Assembly: GCA_947470185.1 (NCBI GenBank)
Contig: CANIRZ010000013.1
Span: forward strand, 1-45,790
Reading direction: 5' to 3'
Source of the DNA: Sphingomonadales bacterium
GTDB taxonomy: Bacteria > Pseudomonadota > Alphaproteobacteria > Sphingomonadales > Sphingomonadaceae
Length of the DNA stretch: 45,790 bases
Shown here: positions 18,200 to 27,971 of the stretch, piece by piece
Layout: each line of letters starts with the position of its first letter
Position numbering within the stretch: position 1 is the first letter of the stretch
Translations under genes and position numbers: made by a program
The notes under the pieces: generated by a model
What the model was told of the DNA's origin: nothing
What the model saw: the letters and a program-made list of their open reading frames with translations, nothing else
The model's database searches: none

Positions 18200-18574
18200 A
18201 TGACTGATTTGTCGCAATATTTGCCTATACTGCTTTTCCTCGTGGTGGCGCTCGGTTTGTCGTCGGCATTTGTGTTTTTGCCTATGGGTGTGTCGCGTTT
18301 GACGGGCACACATAAACCAACCGAAGCCAAGCTGACCGAATATGAGTGTGGATTTCCAGCGTTCGAAGATTCGCGGAGCCAGTTTGATGTCCGCTTCTAT
18401 CTCGTTGCAATCTTGTTCATAATTTTCGACCTTGAAGCCGCCTTTTTGTTTCCCTGGGCAGTTAGCCTGGGTGAAACAGGTTGGATTGGTTGGGGCACAA
18501 TGATGCTGTTCCTGTTCGAATTGGTCATTGGATTTATTTATGCATGGAAAGTGGGAGCACTCGAATGGGAGTAG
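18200..18574 (+). CDS. nuoA: NADH-quinone oxidoreductase subunit A
   Basis: A 124-aa membrane subunit of complex I. Three helices are expected (about 8-30, 70-90, 97-118). The loop between helices 1 and 2 carries the conserved [20 protein letters not shown] segment, with the cysteine that senses the active state of complex I in mitochondria. It is the first gene of the nuo operon, 101 bases after suhB. GGAAGCGAG precedes the ATG. No clear promoter was found in the 101-base gap, so read-through from efp-suhB is possible. Confidence 0.96.
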   Translation: MTDLSQYLPILLFLVVALGLSSAFVFLPMGVSRLTGTHKPTEAKLTEYECGFPAFEDSRSQFDVRFYLVAILFIIFDLEAAFLFPWAVSLGETGWIGWGTMMLFLFELVIGFIYAWKVGALEWE

Positions 18575-19101
18575 TCACACCAGCACTTTCGGACGTGCAA
18601 ACGCCGGATGCAGCTTTCTTCAAGGATATTGAAAGCGAAGTGAACGACAAGGGCTTTGTCGTTTCCTCCGCAGAAGATCTGTTTAATTGGGCGCGCACTG
18701 GTTCCTTGTGGCCAATGACCTTTGGTCTTGCATGCTGCGCCGTAGAGATGATCCACGGATATATGCCGCGTTACGACTTTGAACGCTTTGGCATAGCGCC
18801 ACGCGCGTCACCACGTCAGTCCGACGTGATGATTGTAGCAGGAACGCTGTGCAACAAAATGGCACCTGCCTTGCGCAAGGTTTACGACCAAATGTCTGAG
18901 CCGAAATATGTCATTTCCATGGGCAGCTGTGCCAATGGTGGTGGCTATTATCATTATAGCTATAGTGTTGTGCGCGGTTGCGATCGCGTGGTTCCGGTCG
19001 ATATTTATGTGCCAGGATGCCCACCGACCGCAGAAGCATTGTTGTACGGTATCATGCAGCTGCAGCGCAAAATCCGCCGGACAGGAACCATTGAACGGTG
19101 A
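18565..19101 (+). CDS. nuoB: NADH-quinone oxidoreductase subunit B
   Basis: A 178-aa peripheral subunit of complex I holding cluster N2, the last iron-sulfur centre before quinone. The four ligands are C57 and C58 (LACCAVEM), C122 (GSCANGG) and C152 (PGCPPTAE). The frame extends back to 18481, but ATG 18565 gives the family length. It overlaps the end of nuoA by 10 bases. Confidence 0.96.
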   Translation: MGVVTPALSDVQTPDAAFFKDIESEVNDKGFVVSSAEDLFNWARTGSLWPMTFGLACCAVEMIHGYMPRYDFERFGIAPRASPRQSDVMIVAGTLCNKMAPALRKVYDQMSEPKYVISMGSCANGGGYYHYSYSVVRGCDRVVPVDIYVPGCPPTAEALLYGIMQLQRKIRRTGTIER

Positions 19102-19847
19102 CCCATTCCGCACCTTTGATTACCACGCCTGTTGGTACGATAGAAGCTATCTCAAAAGCACTGGGTAAGCATCTGGTTTCTATTGAAGAAGCCAATAATG
19201 AAATTGCTGTGCATATTCATCGTGATGCGCTGGTGGAGTGCATGATTCAACTGCGTGACGAATGCGCATATCAGCAATTGATGGAAATCGCCGGCGTTGA
19301 CTGGCCTGATCGCGATCCCCGGTTTGAGGTTGTATATTGCCTGTTGAGCCTAACTAAAAACCACCGCATCCGCGTGCATCTGGTGACGAATGAAGATCAG
19401 CCAGTTCCGTCGGTTACGGGCATCTGGCCTGTTGCCGGATGGTTGGAGCGCGAAGTGTTCGACATGTATGGTGTGCTATTCTCGGGCAATACGGATTTGC
19501 GCCGGATTTTGACAGATTATGGCTTTGCAGGGCACCCGCAACGCAAGGACTTCCCATTATCTGGCTATGTGGAACTGCGCTATTCCGAAGAAGAAAAACG
19601 CGTGAAATATGAGCCAGTCCAACTGGCGCAGGATTTCCGTAATTTTGATTTCCTCTCGCCATGGGAAGGCGCGGATTATATCCTGCCTGGCGACGAGAAG
19701 ACCGGCGAGGGTGCTGGTAAGGCTGTGCCACCGCCTACACCCAAAACTACGGATACGGCGACACAGACTGGCGCTGGTAAAGCTGCGAACAAGGAAGCCG
19801 TTAAACGCAGTGTTCGGAAGCCTAAGGCGACGGGAGACAAGGCATGA
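19098..19847 (+). CDS. nuoC: NADH-quinone oxidoreductase subunit C
   Basis: A 249-aa subunit of the complex I connecting arm. The 30-kDa-subunit signature is present: [43 protein letters not shown]. The start is GTG, overlapping the nuoB stop as GTGA. After about residue 200 comes a 45-residue low-complexity, Lys/Thr/Pro/Ala-rich tail (for example [13 protein letters not shown]) that ends strongly basic. This tail is not part of the conserved domain. It is probably disordered and may bind a partner or nucleic acid; that is speculation. Confidence 0.94.
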   Translation: MTHSAPLITTPVGTIEAISKALGKHLVSIEEANNEIAVHIHRDALVECMIQLRDECAYQQLMEIAGVDWPDRDPRFEVVYCLLSLTKNHRIRVHLVTNEDQPVPSVTGIWPVAGWLEREVFDMYGVLFSGNTDLRRILTDYGFAGHPQRKDFPLSGYVELRYSEEEKRVKYEPVQLAQDFRNFDFLSPWEGADYILPGDEKTGEGAGKAVPPPTPKTTDTATQTGAGKAANKEAVKRSVRKPKATGDKA

Positions 19848-21055
19848 GTATGCAGCAAGATCTCGCGCCGACCACTGGCGATGACGTCATCCAGAACTAC
19901 ACGATTAACTTCGGGCCACAGCACCCCGCAGCGCATGGCGTTTTGCGTCTGGTGATGGAGTTGGATGGTGAAATCGTCGAGCGGCTTGACCCGCACATCG
20001 GCCTTTTGCATCGCGGCACGGAAAAGCTTATCGAGTATAAGACCTATTTACAGGCTTTGCCCTATTTTGACCGGCTGGATTACGCGTCGCCAATGGCGAT
20101 GGAGCATAGCTATGTGCTCGCTGTCGAGAAGCTGCTGGACTTGGAAGTGCCGCTCCGTGCCCAATATCTGCGGGTGTTGTTTGCTGAACTGACACGGATA
20201 AAGAACCATACGCTGAATATTGCCCACCATATCATTGACGTCGGCGCGATGACACCGCCCTTGTGGTTGTATGAAATTCGCGAAGACATCATGGGCTTTT
20301 ATGAACGCGCCAGCGGTGCGCGTATGCATGCGGCTTGGTTCCGTCCGGGCGGCGTGCATCAGGATGTGCCGTTGAAGCTGCTGACTGACATCGCTGAATG
20401 GCTGGATGACCGCATGCCGCGCCTGTTTGAAGACGCGATGTCGCTTGTTGTCGACAACCGTATTTTTAAGCAGCGCAACGTCGATATCGCGATTGTTTCG
20501 AAGGAAGACGCCATAAAATGGGGCTTTTCCGGTCCGATGATCCGTGGTGCGGGCATCCCTTGGGATATCCGCAAAAGCCAACCTTATGATGTGTATGACC
20601 GGATAGAATTCGATATTCCGGTCGGCACGCGGGGCGATTGTTATGACCGGTTCATGGTGCGCGTTGAAGAAGTGCGTCAATCCGTCCGTATCATGAAGCA
20701 ATGTTTGCAACAAATGCCAGAAGGTCCGGTTTGCAGCGATGATCGTAAGGTCGTTCCGCCCAAGCGCGCCGAGATGAAGCAGTCGATGGAAGCGTTGATC
20801 CATCACTTCAAACTCTACACCGAGGGCTTTAAAGTGCCGGCAGGCAGCGTCTATGTCGCCACCGAGAGCCCCAAGGGCGAATTCGGTGTCTATTTGGTCG
20901 CCGATGGTAGCAATAAACCCTATCGCTGCAAAATTCGGCCCACGGCATTTTCGCATCTCCAAGCGATGGATTTCATGACCCGCGGGCACATGCTCGCGGA
21001 TACGACCGCCATATTGGGCGCGCTCGATATCGTGTTTGGGGAGTGTGACCGCTGA
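19844..21055 (+). CDS. nuoD: NADH-quinone oxidoreductase subunit D
   Basis: A 403-aa 49-kDa subunit of complex I, forming the quinone-binding pocket with NuoB. The loop [10 protein letters not shown] (H31 probably the quinone-facing His) and Y80 in FDRLDY have the same 49-residue spacing as H38 and Y87 in Thermus Nqo4. The C-terminus DIVFGECDR is the normal end. It overlaps nuoC as ATGA. NuoC and NuoD are separate proteins, as in alphaproteobacteria and mitochondria, not fused as in E. coli. Confidence 0.97.
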   Translation: MSMQQDLAPTTGDDVIQNYTINFGPQHPAAHGVLRLVMELDGEIVERLDPHIGLLHRGTEKLIEYKTYLQALPYFDRLDYASPMAMEHSYVLAVEKLLDLEVPLRAQYLRVLFAELTRIKNHTLNIAHHIIDVGAMTPPLWLYEIREDIMGFYERASGARMHAAWFRPGGVHQDVPLKLLTDIAEWLDDRMPRLFEDAMSLVVDNRIFKQRNVDIAIVSKEDAIKWGFSGPMIRGAGIPWDIRKSQPYDVYDRIEFDIPVGTRGDCYDRFMVRVEEVRQSVRIMKQCLQQMPEGPVCSDDRKVVPPKRAEMKQSMEALIHHFKLYTEGFKVPAGSVYVATESPKGEFGVYLVADGSNKPYRCKIRPTAFSHLQAMDFMTRGHMLADTTAILGALDIVFGECDR

Positions 21056-21234
21056 TGACACGCGAGCTAATGTTTCTGGCATCCGCTGCCATGGGGTCGG
21101 TCGCGTTGGTCGCTGCTTACTTGTATCTGTTCCATGCCGAGATTTCGGCAAAGGAAGTTGGGTCGACCGCGGCCGCGATGATGTTTGGGGCATATATTGG
21201 ACGGGTTTGGGGGCGGAAAGAAGCACATGGCTGA
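21055..21234 (+). CDS. Small membrane protein between nuoD and nuoE (59 aa)
   Basis: A 59-aa protein whose ATG shares one base with the nuoD stop (TGATG). Two hydrophobic segments (about 6-26, SAAMGSVALVAAYLYLF, and 36-52, STAAAMMFGAYIG) flank a polar turn HAEISAKEVG. The end (RVWGRKEAHG) is basic, so it should stay cytoplasmic. I recognise no family and no complex I subunit of this type. The strict coupling makes it a real gene in my view. It could be an assembly or accessory factor of the membrane arm, or merely a passenger. Confidence 0.75.
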   Translation: MTRELMFLASAAMGSVALVAAYLYLFHAEISAKEVGSTAAAMMFGAYIGRVWGRKEAHG

Positions 21235-21301
21235 CGCATTTTTTCTCAAATTTCCCAACGTTTCCGCTGTTGCATTGTCGCAGGGAAAGTTCGTCCAATG
21301 A
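21227..21301 (+). CDS. Possible 24-residue coupled ORF
   Basis: A 24-codon frame that starts inside the last codons of the 59-aa gene (ATG 21227) and ends with a TGA that overlaps the next ATG (21298) as ATGA. It would encode MADAFFLKFPNVSAVALSQG and four more residues. Both junctions have the same geometry as the proven gene boundaries around it. It may be a tiny protein or a device that carries ribosomes across the 63-base gap. Chance cannot be excluded. Confidence 0.35.
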   Translation: MADAFFLKFPNVSAVALSQGKFVQ

Positions 21302-21633
21302 GCGTGCGCCTCGCAACCGCGCAGCAGATGATTGCGTATTATAATGCACAAGATGCAGACGCATATGTGTCGTTAATGACCGATGATGCTGCCGAGGCTG
21401 TGTATCGCGGGGCCGTTGTTCGCGACGGGAAAGAGGGTGTCCGTTCGGGATTGAAGGCAATGTTTGCTGAATTCCCTGAGAATAGGGCAGAGATTGTGGC
21501 GTGCTATGCTTTAGGCGATTACGCTGTGTTGTACGAAAAAGTGTATCGTTCGGAATCGTCCGAACCCTTTGATGTCATGTCGATTTACAGTTTTGAAGGC
21601 GACAAAGTGTCGCGCGTGGAGTTTGTCCGCTAA
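21298..21633 (+). CDS. NTF2-like (SnoaL-type) protein in nuo operon
   Basis: A 111-aa soluble protein with the NTF2/SnoaL cone fold pattern: an N-terminal helix (ATAQQMIAYYNAQDADAYVSLM), a strand pair with VYRGAVVRDGKEGVRSGLKAMFAEFPE, then repeated beta-strands ending in DVMSIYSFEGDKVSRVEFVR. Such proteins are either small-ligand enzymes or binding proteins, and I see no decisive catalytic set. It shares one base with the nuoE start (TAATG) and four bases with the preceding ORF. It is not a known complex I subunit. Its place between nuoD and nuoE is the only hint to function. Confidence 0.82.
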   Translation: MSVRLATAQQMIAYYNAQDADAYVSLMTDDAAEAVYRGAVVRDGKEGVRSGLKAMFAEFPENRAEIVACYALGDYAVLYEKVYRSESSEPFDVMSIYSFEGDKVSRVEFVR

Positions 21634-22301
21634 TGGCTGGTGCAGTGCATATCCCTGATGAGGCTGAAACCCGCGCCAAGTGGGGCAGCTTTGCCTTTTC
21701 ACCCGCGTACAAGGCGAAGGCAGATGTCTTCATCGGCCGCTATCCCGCTGGGCGTCAGCAATCTGCCGTGATGGCGCTGCTTGATCTGGCGCAACGTCAG
21801 GTGGGCGAAGAAACGCAAACCCAGGGCTGGTTGCCAGTGCCGGTAATTGAATATGTCGCAAGTTATCTCGGCATGCCTTATATGCGGACCTATGAGGTTG
21901 CGACCTTTTACACGATGTACAATCTCGCCCCGGTGGGCCGTTTTCATGTGCAGATATGTGGCACGACGCCATGCATGCTGCGCGGGTCGGATGACATAAT
22001 CGCGGCTTGCAAGAACCGCGGACTGGTTAAGGGTGGAACAACCCCCGACGGGCTGTTCACTTTGAATGAAGTTGAATGCATGGGTAACTGCGCTTCTGCA
22101 CCTATGGTGCAGATCAACGACGATAATTACGAAGATCTCGATTATGACAGCATGACTGCTATCCTGAGCGATCTCGCAGAGGGCAAGCAGCCGAAGGTTG
22201 GCACGCAGTTGCCTGGTCGCCACACGGTTGAGCCTTACGGTGGCGCAACCACCTTGCAGGCGATGGTTGACAAGAACCATGATTATCGGGGCGAGTATTG
22301 A
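21633..22301 (+). CDS. nuoE: NADH-quinone oxidoreductase subunit E
   Basis: A 222-aa thioredoxin-like subunit of the NADH-input module of complex I, carrying the [2Fe-2S] cluster N1a. Ligands are C109 and C114 (QICGTTPCM) and C149 and C153 (VECMGNCASAP). The helical N-terminal part includes ATFYTMYNLAPVGRFHVQ. A C-terminal tail of about 40 residues (KQPKVGTQLPGRHTVEPYGG) is usual in the alphaproteobacterial form. The TGA overlaps the ATG of the next small gene. Confidence 0.96.
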   Translation: MAGAVHIPDEAETRAKWGSFAFSPAYKAKADVFIGRYPAGRQQSAVMALLDLAQRQVGEETQTQGWLPVPVIEYVASYLGMPYMRTYEVATFYTMYNLAPVGRFHVQICGTTPCMLRGSDDIIAACKNRGLVKGGTTPDGLFTLNEVECMGNCASAPMVQINDDNYEDLDYDSMTAILSDLAEGKQPKVGTQLPGRHTVEPYGGATTLQAMVDKNHDYRGEY

Positions 22302-22438
22302 TGGAATATCTCCCACTCATCGGCGTTCTCGTCGCTGCGTTCGTCGCGTGGAGATTGCTTAAGGGCATCATAAAGCTTGCCGTCATCGGGTTGCTCATCG
22401 CGGGCGCTGCATGGTTTTTTCTTGGAGGTTTGGGCTGA
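22301..22438 (+). CDS. Tiny membrane protein between nuoE and nuoF (45 aa)
   Basis: A 45-aa, almost wholly hydrophobic protein, coupled at both ends by one-base overlaps (TGATG with nuoE and again with nuoF). Two short hydrophobic stretches (about 4-17, [13 protein letters not shown], and 25-43, [19 protein letters not shown]) flank a basic RLLKGIIK link, so one long or two short membrane helices are possible. No family recognised. Gap-free coupling on both sides argues for a translated gene. It is placed next to soluble subunits, so a membrane anchor or assembly role is only a guess. Confidence 0.72.
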   Translation: MEYLPLIGVLVAAFVAWRLLKGIIKLAVIGLLIAGAAWFFLGGLG

Positions 22439-23733
22439 TGCTCGCTGACAAAGACCGTATTTTTACCAATCTATATGGCTATCAGGATTTCGCCCTGAAA
22501 GCGGCGCAGAAACGCGGTGATTGGGATAAAACCTCCGCCTTGATGAAGCTTGGGCAGGACGCGATTATTGAGGAAGTGAAAGCCTCTGGCCTGCGCGGTC
22601 GCGGCGGTGCTGGCTTCCCGACGGGTATGAAGTGGAGCTTCATGCCAAAAGCGCCAACGCCAGAGCGTCCCAATTTCCTTGTCATCAACGCCGATGAGTC
22701 CGAGCCTGGCAGCTGCAAGGACCGTGAAATCATCCGCCATGATCCGCATAAGCTAATTGAAGGCGCGCTGATCGCTGGCTTTGCCATGCGCGCGCGTGCA
22801 GCCTATATATACATTCGCGGTGAATATATTTTCGAAGCAAAGGTTCTGGAACAGGCCGTTGCTGAGGCATATTCAGCGGGCTTACTCGGCAAGAACGCTG
22901 CCAAGTCCGGCTATGACTTCGACGTCTTTGTTCATCGCGGCGCTGGTGCATATATCTGCGGCGAAGAAACCGCGATGATCGAAAGCCTTGAGGGCAAAAA
23001 GGGTCAGCCCCGTTTGAAGCCTCCGTTTCCGGCAGGTGCAGGGCTTTACGGTTGCCCCACCACGGTTAACAATGTCGAAAGTATTGCGGTCGTGCCAACG
23101 ATCCTGCGGCGCGGTGCGGCTTGGTTCAAAAGTTTTGGTCGTGAGAACAACCATGGCACGAAGCTGTTCCAAATCTCTGGCCATGTAGAAAAGCCATGCG
23201 TCGTCGAAGAAGAAATGGGCATTCCTTTCCGCGAGCTGATTGAGAAGCATTGTGGCGGCATTCGCGGTGGATGGGACAATCTGCTTGCGGTAATCCCCGG
23301 CGGGTCGTCGGTTCCGTTGGTGCCTGCGGCGATGATGATGGACGTGCCGATGGATTTCGACGGCTGCAAGGCTGTTGGTTCCGGCTTAGGCACAGCAGCC
23401 GTCATCGTGATGGACAAGTCCACCGATGTTGTGCGAGCAATTTCCCGGCTTTCGTATTTCTACAAACATGAAAGCTGCGGCCAATGTACGCCTTGCCGTG
23501 AAGGTACAGGCTGGATGTGGCGCGTGATGGAAAAGATGCGCACCGGCAATGCTGAAATAGGCGATATCGACACCTTGTACGATGTGACCAAACAGGTTGA
23601 AGGCCACACCATCTGCGCGCTCGGTGATGCGGCGGCTTGGCCTATTCAGGGATTGATAAAGCATTTCCGCCCCGAGATGGAGCGGCGCATTCATGAAGCC
23701 AAAGGCGATAACATGTTGGAGGCTGCAGAGTGA
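22438..23733 (+). CDS. nuoF: NADH-quinone oxidoreductase subunit F
   Basis: A 431-aa subunit that binds FMN and NADH, the electron entry site of complex I. The NADH-binding [14 protein letters not shown] is at 53-66, then [14 protein letters not shown] and the FMN-site [16 protein letters not shown]. Cluster N3 ligands are C347, C350, C353 ([12 protein letters not shown]) and C393 (TICALGD). The frame opens at 22411 in the preceding gene; ATG 22438 gives the family start [14 protein letters not shown]. Confidence 0.97.
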   Translation: MLADKDRIFTNLYGYQDFALKAAQKRGDWDKTSALMKLGQDAIIEEVKASGLRGRGGAGFPTGMKWSFMPKAPTPERPNFLVINADESEPGSCKDREIIRHDPHKLIEGALIAGFAMRARAAYIYIRGEYIFEAKVLEQAVAEAYSAGLLGKNAAKSGYDFDVFVHRGAGAYICGEETAMIESLEGKKGQPRLKPPFPAGAGLYGCPTTVNNVESIAVVPTILRRGAAWFKSFGRENNHGTKLFQISGHVEKPCVVEEEMGIPFRELIEKHCGGIRGGWDNLLAVIPGGSSVPLVPAAMMMDVPMDFDGCKAVGSGLGTAAVIVMDKSTDVVRAISRLSYFYKHESCGQCTPCREGTGWMWRVMEKMRTGNAEIGDIDTLYDVTKQVEGHTICALGDAAAWPIQGLIKHFRPEMERRIHEAKGDNMLEAAE

Positions 23734-24431
23734 TTCGTCCGATATTAATCTCTGCGGCTTTGGTAGCTTCTACGGCGGCACTTGCTGATAAAGCCGTTGA
23801 TCAAGCGATGGAACGCAAAGTAGCGGCCAACTTTGGTAAATGCGTTGTGAAGCTTGATCCCGTATCTGCAAAAAAGGCGGTTTTGTCCGATCTTGAATCT
23901 GCAGAGATTAATAAAGACCACAAGAAACTGCTGGATCCGAGATGTTTGCCATCAACCGTTGGCAGTGGCATTCGGTTGCAAATGGACGACCTTTCGTTGA
24001 AGGCTGCAATAGCTCAGACGCTGATTTATCGAGATCTGCAGAATAGCCAGTTTAGCGATTTTACACGGGCGCCGCCGCTTACACACCGTCAGCCTTATCC
24101 GCTGAAAACGATAAACGATAAAACGGGGCTGCCGTTGAGCGAAAAATCCATCAAAAGCCAGCAAGAGGCGATAGCCCGCAAAACATTAGCATATACGCTG
24201 TCTCGCTTTGGGGAATGTGTTGTGCGGACGGACCCTGCAAGTGCTCGGAATGTTGTATTTGCACCCATCGGGACGACCGAAGAGATGGCCGCGATAAAGG
24301 CAATGGCACCGGTTTTATCGAGTTGCATTGCCAAGGGGGAAAATGTGGCATTCACTCGCCTCAGCATTCGTAACACATTGGGTGTGAATTATTACCGATT
24401 AGCGAACGCCATGCCAGGGGGCACCCAATAA
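23730..24431 (+). CDS. Exported protein with two internal cysteine repeats, inside nuo operon
   Basis: A 233-aa protein with GTG start overlapping the nuoF stop (GTGA) and a stop sharing one base with nuoG. Residues 1-19 are a signal peptide ([15 protein letters not shown]), so it is periplasmic. It is built of two repeats, about 35-106 and 160-225. Each starts FGxCVV..DP.SA(K/R), has a second cysteine 34-36 residues on (C38/C72 and C163/C199), and ends in a hydrophobic, Tyr/Arg-containing segment (TLIYRDL, VNYYRLA). The paired cysteines probably form two disulfides. No enzyme motif seen, and not a complex I subunit. Function unknown. Confidence 0.8.
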   Translation: MIRPILISAALVASTAALADKAVDQAMERKVAANFGKCVVKLDPVSAKKAVLSDLESAEINKDHKKLLDPRCLPSTVGSGIRLQMDDLSLKAAIAQTLIYRDLQNSQFSDFTRAPPLTHRQPYPLKTINDKTGLPLSEKSIKSQQEAIARKTLAYTLSRFGECVVRTDPASARNVVFAPIGTTEEMAAIKAMAPVLSSCIAKGENVAFTRLSIRNTLGVNYYRLANAMPGGTQ

Positions 24432-26431
24432 TGCCTAAAGTCACCGTAGACGGATTAGAGATCGAAGTCCCTGCAGGCGCGACAGTGCTGCAAGCGTGCG
24501 AGATGGCTGGGAAAGAAATACCCCGCTTTTGCTATCATGAGCGGCTGTCCATCGCGGGTAACTGCCGGATGTGCTTGGTCGAGATTGCCCCCGGGCCGCC
24601 TAAGCCACAGGCATCGTGCGCGTTGCCGGCCACCGAAGGCCAAATTATCCGCACCGATACACCAATGGTCAAAAAGGCGCGCGAAGGGGTGATGGAGTTT
24701 CTGCTCATCAACCACCCGCTCGATTGCCCCATTTGCGACCAAGGTGGCGAATGCGATTTGCAGGACCAAAGCGTTGCTTATGGTCGCGGTGCCTCGCGCT
24801 TTGAGGAAAATAAGCGCGCAGTTACTGAAAAATATATGGGTCCGCTGGTCAAAACGGCGATGACGCGCTGCATCCAGTGCACACGCTGCGTCCGTTTCGC
24901 CGAAGAAGTCGCGGGCATTGAAGAAGTCGGCGCGATTGGTCGCGGCGAAAATATGCAGATTACAACCTATCTTGAGCACGCCATGCAAAGCGAGCTTTCG
25001 GGCAATGTGGTTGATCTATGCCCTGTGGGAGCCTTGACGTCGAAGCCTTATGCTTTTGAAGCGCGTCCTTGGGAGCTTAAAAAGACGCCCAGCATCGATG
25101 TGATGGATGCTGTCGGCACCAACATTCGCCTTGATAGCCGGGGAAGGGCCGTGCTGCGCGCATTGCCGCGTATCAATGACGATGTGAACGAAGAATGGGC
25201 GTCGGACAAAACCCGTCATGCCGTTGATGGCCTGACGCATCGCCGCTTGGACAAGCCATATATCCGCAAGGACGGTAAGCTTGTCGCGGCAAGCTGGGTT
25301 GAGGCATTTGATGCGATCAAAGCCCATTGGACCGGCGAAGCTGCGGTATTGGCTGGTGATCAAGTCGATTGCGAGACCATGTTCGCGGCGCGCGCATTGG
25401 CGGGCGCGTCGATGCTTGAAGGGCGTCAAACTGGCCTAGCCTATGACACATCCTCGCTTTCGGCGGTGAATTTCAACACGACAATTGCGGGCGTTGAGAA
25501 TGCTGACGTCATCTTGTTGGTTGGAAGCGACTTGCGCCGTGAAGCACCATTGGTGAACACGCGTATTCAAAAGGCAATCCGAAAGCGTGGTGCAAAGGTC
25601 TTTGCGATCGGGCCAGTGACGGACCTGACATATAAGGTTGAGTGGCTGGGCGATGACCTGAACGCGCTCACAAAGGCGCCCAAGGCCCTGACAGAGGCGT
25701 TGAAGAATGCGGAGCGTCCTGCGATCATCGTCGGTGGCGGCGCGTTGCGTTATGCAGGCGTGCATGGAGCTGCGTTGGCGTTTGCCAAAAAGTTCAAACT
25801 GGTGCGTGATGGCTGGAACGGATTTAACGTCCTGCATTTTGCAGCCGCGCGCATGGGTGGACTGATGTTGGGCTATGCGCATGACGGCGGCATCAAGAAG
25901 CTGGCGGCGGCATCGCCCAAGCTGGCATTCTTCCTCGGCGCGGATGAGGTCGATTACAGCCTGTTTAGTAATACGTTTAAGGTCTATGTCGGCCATCATG
26001 GCGACAATGGCGCGCATCATGCTGACGTCATTTTGCCAGGTGCCGCCTATTCCGAGAAATCGGGTACATATGTGAATCTGGAAGGCAGAGTGCAGCGCGG
26101 AGAGCGTGCCGTGTTCCCGCCCGGCGATGCGCGCGAAGATTGGGCGATATTCCGGGCATTGTCTGACGCGTTGGGCAAACGCTTGCCGTTCGACAGTGTC
26201 GACGCGTTGCGCGGCGAAATGGCAAAAGCGGTGCCGGCGCTTGGTGTTGAGGGTCTCGCCAATTATGGTTGGAACGAACCGTCGCTGTCGGCGGAAGTTA
26301 ATGGCAAAATTGCCGATTATCCAATCAAGGATTTTTATCTGACGAACGCCATTTGTCGCGCGTCGGAAACGATGCAGAAATGCTCTTCGGAGCTGGTGCA
26401 CGGAACGCAGGTTCTGGAGGCGGCGGAATGA
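24431..26431 (+). CDS. nuoG: NADH-quinone oxidoreductase subunit G
   Basis: A 666-aa iron-sulfur subunit of complex I. Cluster ligands: [2Fe-2S] N1b at C34, C45, C48, C63; N5 at H95, C99, C102, C108; N4 at C148, C151, C154 and C198. The C-terminal two thirds are a molybdopterin-oxidoreductase-like domain without its cofactor. The extra N7 ligands of the E. coli form were not seen, as in mitochondria. Overlaps: one base with the preceding gene, four with nuoH. Confidence 0.96.
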   Translation: MPKVTVDGLEIEVPAGATVLQACEMAGKEIPRFCYHERLSIAGNCRMCLVEIAPGPPKPQASCALPATEGQIIRTDTPMVKKAREGVMEFLLINHPLDCPICDQGGECDLQDQSVAYGRGASRFEENKRAVTEKYMGPLVKTAMTRCIQCTRCVRFAEEVAGIEEVGAIGRGENMQITTYLEHAMQSELSGNVVDLCPVGALTSKPYAFEARPWELKKTPSIDVMDAVGTNIRLDSRGRAVLRALPRINDDVNEEWASDKTRHAVDGLTHRRLDKPYIRKDGKLVAASWVEAFDAIKAHWTGEAAVLAGDQVDCETMFAARALAGASMLEGRQTGLAYDTSSLSAVNFNTTIAGVENADVILLVGSDLRREAPLVNTRIQKAIRKRGAKVFAIGPVTDLTYKVEWLGDDLNALTKAPKALTEALKNAERPAIIVGGGALRYAGVHGAALAFAKKFKLVRDGWNGFNVLHFAAARMGGLMLGYAHDGGIKKLAAASPKLAFFLGADEVDYSLFSNTFKVYVGHHGDNGAHHADVILPGAAYSEKSGTYVNLEGRVQRGERAVFPPGDAREDWAIFRALSDALGKRLPFDSVDALRGEMAKAVPALGVEGLANYGWNEPSLSAEVNGKIADYPIKDFYLTNAICRASETMQKCSSELVHGTQVLEAAE

Positions 26432-27474
26432 CCTCCTTCTTCCAAAATTTGGGCATGGGTTATGACGCGGCCTGGTTCACCGCAACCATCGCGGGGATCC
26501 TTCTGATTGCTCTGCCGTTGATGTTAGCTGTGGCGATGATTATTTATGCGGAACGTAAATTATGGGCCGCATTTGCCCTTCGCAGGGGTCCAAACGTGGT
26601 TGGGCCCTTTGGTGTCCTGCAATCTTTTGCAGATGGCCTGAAGGTTTTTCTGCAGGAAACGATTATTCCGAGCGCGTCAAACCGCGGCCTGTTCCTGATC
26701 GCGCCCATCATCACCTTCACCGTGGCATTGATGGCATGGGCAGTCATTCCCTTTGCCGACGGTGTCGTGTTGGCGAATATCAATGTAGGCTTGCTCTATA
26801 TTTTGGCGATTAGCAGTCTTGGCGTTTATGGCGTTGTGATTGCGGGCTGGGCTTCCAACTCCAAATATCCGTTTTATTCCGCCATGCGGGCTGCGGCGCA
26901 AATGATATCCTATGAAGTCTCTATTGGGTTCATACTGATTTGCATTGTTTTGTGGGCGGGCACATTCAACATTGGTGGCATTATCGAAGGCCAGCGTGGC
27001 CACGTCTTTGGCTTCATTAACGCTTATGCCTTCAACCCTTTGTTGTTCCCGATTGCTGTCATGTTCCTGATCAGTTCAATGGCGGAAACCGCGCGCGCTC
27101 CGTTCGATTTGACTGAGGCTGAGAGCGAGCTGGTTGCTGGTTATCAAACCGAATATTCGTCCATGGCCTTCGCTTTGTTCTGGCTTGGTGAATATGCAAA
27201 CGTCCTTTTGATGTGCGCGCTCAATGCGATACTTTTCTGGGGCGGATATTTGCCTCCGGTTGATTGGGCGCCGCTTTATCTTGTTCCCGGTATTATCTGG
27301 TTCTTCGCCAAAATCCTGTTGATGTTCTTCATCTTCGCATGGGTGAAGGCGACCGTGCCGCGTTACCGCTATGACCAATTGATGCGTCTGGGTTGGAAAG
27401 TTTTTCTGCCAATCTCGCTGTTCTGGGTCTTTTTGGTGAGTGGCTATCTTATGTTCACAGGACATTTCGCATGA
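26428..27474 (+). CDS. nuoH: NADH-quinone oxidoreductase subunit H
   Basis: A 348-aa membrane subunit with about eight helices, contributing to the quinone channel and the first proton path. Signatures: [23 protein letters not shown] (loop 1), [11 protein letters not shown], and the acidic loop [28 protein letters not shown] 26428 overlaps the nuoG stop as ATGA; the longer frame from 26353 lies inside nuoG and is unlikely. Confidence 0.97.
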   Translation: MTSFFQNLGMGYDAAWFTATIAGILLIALPLMLAVAMIIYAERKLWAAFALRRGPNVVGPFGVLQSFADGLKVFLQETIIPSASNRGLFLIAPIITFTVALMAWAVIPFADGVVLANINVGLLYILAISSLGVYGVVIAGWASNSKYPFYSAMRAAAQMISYEVSIGFILICIVLWAGTFNIGGIIEGQRGHVFGFINAYAFNPLLFPIAVMFLISSMAETARAPFDLTEAESELVAGYQTEYSSMAFALFWLGEYANVLLMCALNAILFWGGYLPPVDWAPLYLVPGIIWFFAKILLMFFIFAWVKATVPRYRYDQLMRLGWKVFLPISLFWVFLVSGYLMFTGHFA

Positions 27475-27959
27475 CCAGTATCGCCCAACTCATCAAAACC
27501 TTCACTTTGTGGGAATTCGTCAAGGCGCATTGGCTAACCTTGCAATATTTCTTCAAGCCAAAGGCGACGATCAATTATCCGTTTGAAAAGAACCCGTTGA
27601 GCCCGCGTTTTCGCGGTGAGCATGCCCTGCGTCGTTACCCCAATGGTGAAGAACGGTGTATAGCGTGCAAGCTATGCGAGGCTGTGTGTCCGGCACTTGC
27701 CATTACCATTGAGTCCGAACCACGCGACGACGGCAGCCGCCGTACGACGCGCTACGACATCGACATGACCAAGTGCATTTACTGCGGTTTTTGCCAAGAG
27801 GCATGTCCCGTAGATGCTATCGTTGAAGGACCAAATTTCGAATTCGCAACAGAAACGCGAGAAGAATTGCTGTATGATAAAGCCAAGCTCCTCGACAATG
27901 GCGCAAAGTGGGAGCGGGCAATCGCCGCGAACCTTGCTGCCGATGCCCCCTATCGTTAA
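27471..27959 (+). CDS. nuoI: NADH-quinone oxidoreductase subunit I
   Basis: A 162-aa subunit with two [4Fe-4S] clusters, N6a and N6b. The cysteine sets are C63, C66, C69, C73 ([12 protein letters not shown]) and C102, C105, C108, C112 ([12 protein letters not shown]). The amphipathic N-terminus fits its surface binding to the membrane arm. ATG 27471 overlaps the nuoH stop as ATGA, which fixes the start. A 12-base gap with AGGGCGG follows before nuoJ. Confidence 0.97.
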   Translation: MTSIAQLIKTFTLWEFVKAHWLTLQYFFKPKATINYPFEKNPLSPRFRGEHALRRYPNGEERCIACKLCEAVCPALAITIESEPRDDGSRRTTRYDIDMTKCIYCGFCQEACPVDAIVEGPNFEFATETREELLYDKAKLLDNGAKWERAIAANLAADAPYR

Positions 27960-27971
27960 GGGCGGCGCATC

